A DNA stretch of 10,160 bases from the NCBI GenBank assembly GCA_003660635.1, contig QMUP01000017.1:1-10160 (forward strand), in the 5' to 3' direction. A program made the position numbers and the translations under genes. Positions within the stretch are counted from its first letter, which is position 1, and every line of letters starts with the position of its first letter. Of the stretch, positions 7,369 to 10,160 are shown piece by piece. This DNA comes from Candidatus Wolframiiraptor sp. (lineage in GTDB: Archaea > Thermoproteota > Nitrososphaeria_A > Caldarchaeales > Wolframiiraptoraceae). The notes below the pieces were generated by a model, which searched no databases, had not been told where the DNA came from, and saw nothing but the letters and a program-made list of their open reading frames with translations.

Positions 7369-7378
7369 TTTAAATAAA
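7369..7378 (-). promoter_or_regulatory. Putative TATA box of PGI/PMI
   Basis: TTTATTTAAA on the minus strand is centred about 50 bases upstream of the ATG at 7323. Transcription about 27 bases downstream would leave a leader of some 20 bases containing the GGAGG at 7333-7337, consistent with SD-led translation. A second AT-rich box nearer the gene (around 7344-7353) would instead give a leaderless mRNA. The rest of 7324-7502 holds nothing recognisable. Confidence 0.35.
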
Positions 7379-7540
7379 GTGGACCGTGACGGGTTTCCGG
7401 GGAATAAATTATCTTTGAGGTAAAGATTCGCGAAAATATTCTTTTCTCGAACAAGCAGATTCCAGTATATTATAAGATCGCTTGCACAAGAGATGAGGAG
7501 AATGGTAGCCCGGCTGGGATTCGAACCCAGGTCCCCGGGT

Positions 7541-7565
7541 TTCTTCTCACCCTCGCGGCCATGAT
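7541..7565 (-). other. Canonical tRNA intron at position 37/38
   Basis: The 25-base intron leaves a full BHB motif: outer helix CCGGG/CCCGG (anticodon stem), central 4-bp helix CTTT/GAAG, 3-base bulges GG|A and AA|A with the cuts after the second base, and inner helix TCAT/GTGA. Pairing was worked out by hand and all parts fit. Confidence 0.88.
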
Positions 7566-7581
7566 CCAAAGCCCGGGATCC

Positions 7582-7605
7582 ATGACCCCAATCTGACCAG
7601 CTGGA
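7582..7605 (-). other. Non-canonical tRNA intron in the D-arm, position 21/22
   Basis: Removing these 24 bases restores a normal 9-base D-loop and the D-stem GTCT/GGAT. The splice site shows a central 4-bp helix GGCC/GGTC (one G-U), 3-base bulges AA|T and AT|G, and an inner helix CCAG/TTGG with a 9-base loop. An outer helix is barely present, so this is a relaxed BHB, as usual for non-canonical archaeal tRNA introns. The cut site could shift by a base or so. Confidence 0.78.
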
Positions 7606-7650
7606 TTGGCCGCTAGACGACCGGGCTTCAGACGATGGTTTGGCTGCGTG

Positions 7651-7663
7651 ATTTTTGTATTTT
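7651..7663 (-). promoter_or_regulatory. Putative TATA box of tRNA-Gln
   Basis: On the minus strand, AAAATACAAAAAT is centred about 30 bases upstream of the first tRNA base, at the right distance for an archaeal tRNA promoter, with a GCGC-containing sequence just before it in the BRE region. Confidence 0.5.
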
Positions 7664-7734
7664 GCGCTGGCCATCTTTTCCTTATTCGGGAAATCTCTCG
7701 GGATAATTTTTCATAGTTTTAGAAGGAAGAAGGG

Positions 7735-7743
7735 TTAATATCT
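7735..7743 (+). promoter_or_regulatory. Putative TATA box of the zinc-ribbon gene
   Basis: TTAATATCT is centred 28 bases upstream of the GTG at 7767, predicting transcription start at or next to the start codon and hence a leaderless mRNA. Confidence 0.45.
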
Positions 7744-7766
7744 TGTCCCAATGTTGCTGAGTCGAA

Positions 7767-7988
7767 GTGAGGAGGACATATAAGGTCGTAAGGTGCCCTC
7801 GCTGCGGCTTCATGCAGCTCACCACTGCATCTAAAACTGTGAGGTGTTTTAGCTGCGGTTATTCTTGGCAGCTTGATCCCGAATCTATACTCTTCTCTAG
7901 CTGGAGTCCCGAGGATGCGCGGAAGTTCTTGATAAATCTAAAGCAACGGAAAGCCGCCGGTTTTAAGAAGGCTTCTGGAGAACTTTAA
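7767..7988 (+). CDS. Small zinc-ribbon protein, DUF1922-like
   Basis: The 73-aa protein has one zinc ribbon, C10-P-R-C13-G and C27-F-S-C30-G, each knuckle in the CxxCG form, followed by a charged helical tail. Around the second knuckle, ASKTVRCFSCG (21-31) and the later SPEDARKFLINLKQRK (47-62) resemble the archaeal DUF1922 family, whose function is not known. The start is GTG: an in-frame TGA lies at 7758-7760 and there is no ATG, TTG or other GTG between it and the first Cys. The SD-like AGGAGG at 7770-7775 lies inside codons 2-3 and so cannot serve this start. The gene precedes nfo by 74 bases on the same strand, with a separate TATA-like box in between. A nucleic-acid-binding role is possible for a zinc ribbon but is not shown. 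Confidence 0.75.
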   Translation: MRRTYKVVRCPRCGFMQLTTASKTVRCFSCGYSWQLDPESILFSSWSPEDARKFLINLKQRKAAGFKKASGEL

Positions 7989-8030
7989 GTATCTTGCCCG
8001 TTTCATCGGCTAGATATCATTGTCTGTAAA

Positions 8031-8038
8031 GATTTAAG
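8031..8038 (+). promoter_or_regulatory. Putative TATA box of nfo
   Basis: GATTTAAG is centred 28 bases upstream of the ATG at 8063, again fitting leaderless transcription, so nfo probably has its own promoter rather than depending on the zinc-ribbon gene. Confidence 0.45.
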
Positions 8039-8062
8039 CCTGGGCTGGTGAACTTTTTGTAG

Positions 8063-8911
8063 ATGCTTCTGGGAGCTCATGTCTCGATCTCCGGGTCGAT
8101 AGATAAGGCGGTGGATCGGGCGAAGAAATTGGGTTGCACGACCTTTCAGATATTCACGAGGAATCCGAGGGGGTGGACTGCGAAGCCGTTGAGGAAGAAG
8201 GAGGCCGAGGAATTTAGGAGGAAGTTCGAGGAGGCGGGGTTTAAGATCGCGGTCGCTCACATGCCTTATCTCCCGAATATAGCTTCTCCCGATAAGAAGA
8301 GCCACCAGAGATCTGTAAAATCCTTGATCCAGGAACTTGAGAGAACGGGTAAACTCGGGCTCCAATACCTAGTAGTCCACGTCGGAAGTCATTTGGGAAA
8401 GGGATTGGCGGCGGGGATAAATCAGGTGGCCAAGGCCGTTAACACAGCCCTCTCAAAGGTTGATAATGACGTTATGTTGTTGCTGGAGAATATGGCCGGG
8501 CAGAAGAATAGCGTGGGGTCGAGGTTTGAGGACATACGCAGGATTCTGGATCTAATCGAGGATGAAAAGAGGGTTGGAGTATGCTTTGACACATGCCACG
8601 CCTTCGCTGCGGGATACGATCTTAGAACGCGTGAGGCCATCGAAACGACGCTTGAGGATTTTGATGCGATAATAGGTTTGAAGAGGCTGAAGGTGGTTCA
8701 CGTTAATGATTCAAAAGGCGATTTGGGAAGCGGGATAGACCGACACGAACACATTGGAATGGGAAAGATCGGGGAGAAGGGCTTCTACGAACTGCTTCAT
8801 CACCCCGTAATTAGACCCCTACCCTTGATCCTCGAAACTCCCGTGGATTCTAGGGGGAATTTTGCGACAAACCTCGCCAAGCTTAAGGAATTGTATCTCG
8901 CGAAGAAGTGA
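8063..8911 (+). CDS. nfo: Endonuclease IV (AP endonuclease)
   Basis: The 282-aa protein is a TIM-barrel AP endonuclease that cleaves the backbone 5' of abasic sites in base-excision repair. All nine ligands of the three-zinc site are visible by analogy with E. coli Nfo: H66, H106, E142, D176, H179, H213, D226, H228 and E258. Family signatures are GAHVSISG (4-11), LLENMAG (140-146), CFDTCHAFAAGYD (174-186) and VHVNDSKGDLGSGIDRHEHIG (212-232). Length is normal. The ATG directly precedes the first barrel strand; no good SD is seen and a TATA-like box at -28 supports a leaderless mRNA. It is followed after 6 bases by the GtrA-family gene, probably in the same transcript. Confidence 0.96.
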   Translation: MLLGAHVSISGSIDKAVDRAKKLGCTTFQIFTRNPRGWTAKPLRKKEAEEFRRKFEEAGFKIAVAHMPYLPNIASPDKKSHQRSVKSLIQELERTGKLGLQYLVVHVGSHLGKGLAAGINQVAKAVNTALSKVDNDVMLLLENMAGQKNSVGSRFEDIRRILDLIEDEKRVGVCFDTCHAFAAGYDLRTREAIETTLEDFDAIIGLKRLKVVHVNDSKGDLGSGIDRHEHIGMGKIGEKGFYELLHHPVIRPLPLILETPVDSRGNFATNLAKLKELYLAKK

Positions 8912-8917
8912 GATGTC

Positions 8918-9361
8918 ATGGACCTTTTCTCGAAGATAATCTCATGGATGAGGAGGAAGATCTTCTCGATCACCTTTCTGAAGTTTGGAATAGTCGGAGG
9001 AAGCGGCGTCATCGTTAACTTCGCGGCATTCTGGATCTTAGTCTCCATCCTCGGGGTAAATCACTTGCTGGCGAGCGTAATCGCCACTGAGATCGCGATC
9101 CTGAACAACTTCACGTTTAATCATTTATGGACTTTTAGGGGAAGACGTGGGCAAATGCGATTATTAATCAGGTTGATTAACTTCCATGGATCTAGGATCT
9201 TAGGGATGCTTGTCACCGTCGGAGTCCTCTATCTGCTCGCCGATCTCCTAGGTCTTGAGACGTTCATATCTTATCTATTTGCCATAGGATTTGGAACGCT
9301 GGCGAACTTCGTCACGAGCGACTTATTCGTGTGGCCCGAGGAGAAACCCTATAAGCGCTGA
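8918..9361 (+). CDS. GtrA-family membrane protein
   Basis: The 147-aa protein has four predicted membrane segments at about residues 20-45, 49-68, 93-112 and 115-138, after a basic amphipathic N-terminus. FLKFGIVGGSGVIVNF (20-35) and EIAILNNFTFNHLWTF (58-73) match the two most conserved GtrA stretches. GtrA-like proteins are thought to help move polyprenyl-linked sugars across the membrane or to support surface-glycan synthesis; the exact role here is not known. The start lies 6 bases after the nfo stop and the preceding GTGAG may act as a weak SD. The last 50 bases overlap tail-to-tail with the thiW-like gene on the other strand. Confidence 0.85.
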   Translation: MDLFSKIISWMRRKIFSITFLKFGIVGGSGVIVNFAAFWILVSILGVNHLLASVIATEIAILNNFTFNHLWTFRGRRGQMRLLIRLINFHGSRILGMLVTVGVLYLLADLLGLETFISYLFAIGFGTLANFVTSDLFVWPEEKPYKR

Positions 9362-9899
9362 TCTGTTGGAGTATCCCGGTTTTATCGAGGACCAGTAGGA
9401 CCACGTATCCGAAGACAGAACCAGGAACAGAGCTAATCGCCCATCCACTCCAGAATATTAGGAGGAACTGATAAGCGCCATATTGTTCTATTGCGCCGAG
9501 GAGCCTCAGGTCTCCCACCGCCGGGGCGACGATGAATAATGAGAGAGTTCCGCCGATAATCACCGTACCTATCGGTTCAAGTAGCGCCGCTGAGTATCTC
9601 AGTAATCTATGTCTTAGCCTAGAGGTCAGGATGTAGGATAACCCGACGACTATAGCCCCCGGCAATCCACCTGGAAACGCGTAGATTGTCCCTATCCCCA
9701 AGAAATTCCTGATTATGCCTATCAGGATCGCCGTGATCATCGCCCACCATGGGCCGAGCATGACGCCGGCCAACGCGTTTATCAGGTGCTGGCCTGGATA
9801 TGCCTTCGTCGATATGAATGGAAACCAGGCCACCGGCGCGATCGCGACTCCAAGAGCCGTGAACACCGTGACCAGCGAGATCTTCTTCGAGGCCAGCAT
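9312..9899 (-). CDS. thiW: ThiW-type ECF transporter S component
   Basis: With the start chosen here the protein has 195 aa, about six hydrophobic segments, and the ThiW signatures KAYPGQHLINALAGVMLGPWW, GIIRNFLGIGT and AFPGGLPGAIV. ThiW proteins are membrane substrate-binding subunits of energy-coupling factor transporters, linked in bacteria to uptake of the thiamine precursor hydroxyethylthiazole. The ATG at 9899 (product beginning MLASKKISL) is preferred over the in-frame ATG at 9932 (11 residues longer) because an AT-rich TATA-like box lies about 24 bases upstream of it and the longer start would translate through that box. The family's conserved part begins just after this Met. GAGG lies only 2 bases before the ATG, too near for a normal SD. 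The last 17 or so codons overlap the GtrA gene and look unconserved. No EcfT or ABC ATPase is in view. Confidence 0.87.
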   Translation of the reverse strand: MLASKKISLVTVFTALGVAIAPVAWFPFISTKAYPGQHLINALAGVMLGPWWAMITAILIGIIRNFLGIGTIYAFPGGLPGAIVVGLSYILTSRLRHRLLRYSAALLEPIGTVIIGGTLSLFIVAPAVGDLRLLGAIEQYGAYQFLLIFWSGWAISSVPGSVFGYVVLLVLDKTGILQQISAYRVSPRATRISRS

Positions 9900-9916
9900 C
9901 GCCTCTCGCTGAACTA

Positions 9917-9930
9917 TTTTTTTAATAAAC
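9917..9930. promoter_or_regulatory. Shared AT-rich promoter box between thiW and the P-loop gene
   Basis: This AT-rich stretch reads TTTATTAAAAAAA on the minus strand, about 24 bases upstream of the thiW ATG at 9899. On the plus strand TTTAATAAAC (9921-9930) is centred about 33 bases upstream of the ATG at 9958. It could serve as TATA box in both directions, making the 58-base gap a compact divergent promoter. Confidence 0.4.
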
Positions 9931-9957
9931 ATTAGGCATAGACATCAGAGTAAGATA

Positions 9958-10160
9958 ATGATGAAGAACGAAGAGATCAATTTTGAGGATTTTCTCGGGC
10001 GAAGGACTCTGATAGTAGGTGACGTCGGGACTGGTAAAACGCGTCTCCTCAGCTATTTCCTTGACTACCTCATCGAGGAAAGGGGCTGTGAACGTGAAGT
10101 GACCCTGATAGAGATGGCCCCCGCATACAAGGGAATCGGAGCACCCGTGGAAAGCTATAC
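9958..10160 (+). CDS. P-loop ATPase (partial; C-terminus outside window)
   Basis: Sixty-seven codons are visible before the window ends. A short N-terminus is followed by LIVGDVGTGKTRLL (18-31), a Walker A motif (G21-x4-G26-K27-T28), then a helix and the strand VTLIEMAP (48-55), which could be the second strand of a P-loop NTPase core. The GDVGTGKT form is not that of ABC transporters (which have GxSGSGKST), so this is unlikely to be the ATPase of the neighbouring ThiW transporter. Two tandem ATG codons (9958 and 9961) are both possible starts. Function is not recognised; Walker B lies beyond the window. Confidence 0.75.
   Translation, partial: MMKNEEINFEDFLGRRTLIVGDVGTGKTRLLSYFLDYLIEERGCEREVTLIEMAPAYKGIGAPVESY

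Larger units (their letters stand above)
7503..7627 (-). tRNA. tRNA-Gln(UUG) with two introns and encoded CCA
   Basis: The 125-base gene gives a 76-base tRNA after removal of 24- and 25-base introns. The acceptor stem AGCCCGG/CCGGGCT is fully paired, the discriminator is A, and CCA is encoded (7503-7505). The D-stem is GTCT/GGAT (two G-U pairs) around the 9-base loop AGCGGCCAA, but closes only after removing bases 7582-7605. The anticodon stem CCGGG/CCCGG is perfect around loop CTTTGGA, again only once 7541-7565 are removed. The anticodon TTG is at 7567-7569. The T-arm is CTGGG, TTCGAAT, CCCAG, and the variable region has 4 bases. AGCCCGG with final ACCA is typical of archaeal tRNA-Gln. Both introns have BHB-like splice sites, as required by the archaeal splicing endonuclease. 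Confidence 0.93.

Noticed and set aside
7582-7605. Reading the tRNA with an enlarged D-loop, pairing GTCT with AGAT at 7591-7594
   Set aside because: It gives a 20-base D-loop and leaves bases over before the anticodon stem; removing a 24-base intron with a relaxed BHB yields a standard cloverleaf.
7342-7674. 110-codon open frame on the minus strand
   Set aside because: It reads straight through the tRNA-Gln gene and its promoter, so it is not a protein gene.
8003-8365. 120-codon open frame antisense to the start of nfo
   Set aside because: Arginine- and leucine-rich shadow; the plus strand encodes endonuclease IV with complete metal ligands.
1-10160. CRISPR arrays, insertion sequences, defence genes or phage genes
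   Set aside because: No spaced direct repeats, transposase motifs, terminal inverted repeats or known defence domains were seen on either strand.

Overview
The window comes from an archaeon, most likely a thermophilic member of the TACK/Thermoproteota group; no rRNA is present, so the lineage cannot be fixed further. The evidence is TATA-like boxes about 26-30 bases upstream of several start codons with little or no leader, a tRNA-Gln interrupted by two introns with bulge-helix-bulge (BHB) splice signals, an archaeal-type phosphoglucose/phosphomannose isomerase, and a DUF1922-like zinc ribbon.

Left part (1-6177) is a redox neighbourhood. On the minus strand, read from 4726 down to 1, are three Gfo/Idh/MocA-family genes (354, 294 and 377 aa) packed with a 2-base gap and a 4-base overlap. 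After a 214-base gap come fixC (a flavoprotein of the ETF:quinone oxidoreductase family) and the start of fixX (ferredoxin), overlapping by 4 bases. Divergently, on the plus strand, lies a 430-aa iron-sulfur protein with two 4Fe-4S motifs and two CCG-type domains, of the GlcF/HdrD/LutA kind. The middle Gfo/Idh/MocA gene looks like a catalytically dead paralogue between two intact ones. A reasonable inference is that sugar- or polyol-type substrates are oxidised here and that electrons reach the quinone pool or other carriers through FixC/FixX and the CCG protein; the substrate cannot be read from sequence.

Middle part (6178-7627, minus strand) holds a bifunctional PGI/PMI converging on the CCG gene, and a tRNA-Gln(UUG) with introns at tRNA positions 21/22 and 37/38 and an encoded CCA.

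Right part (7735-10160) is more housekeeping-like and somewhat richer in G+C. On the plus strand are a 73-aa DUF1922-like zinc ribbon with a GTG start, endonuclease IV (all nine metal ligands present) and a GtrA-family membrane protein. The last overlaps tail-to-tail with a minus-strand ThiW-type ECF transporter S component. An AT-rich box upstream of thiW may also serve a divergent plus-strand P-loop ATPase gene that runs off the end of the window.

The observations most worth following are the twice-interrupted tRNA-Gln, the inactive-looking Gfo/Idh/MocA paralogue inside an operon of active ones, and the variant CCG domains of the divergent iron-sulfur protein.
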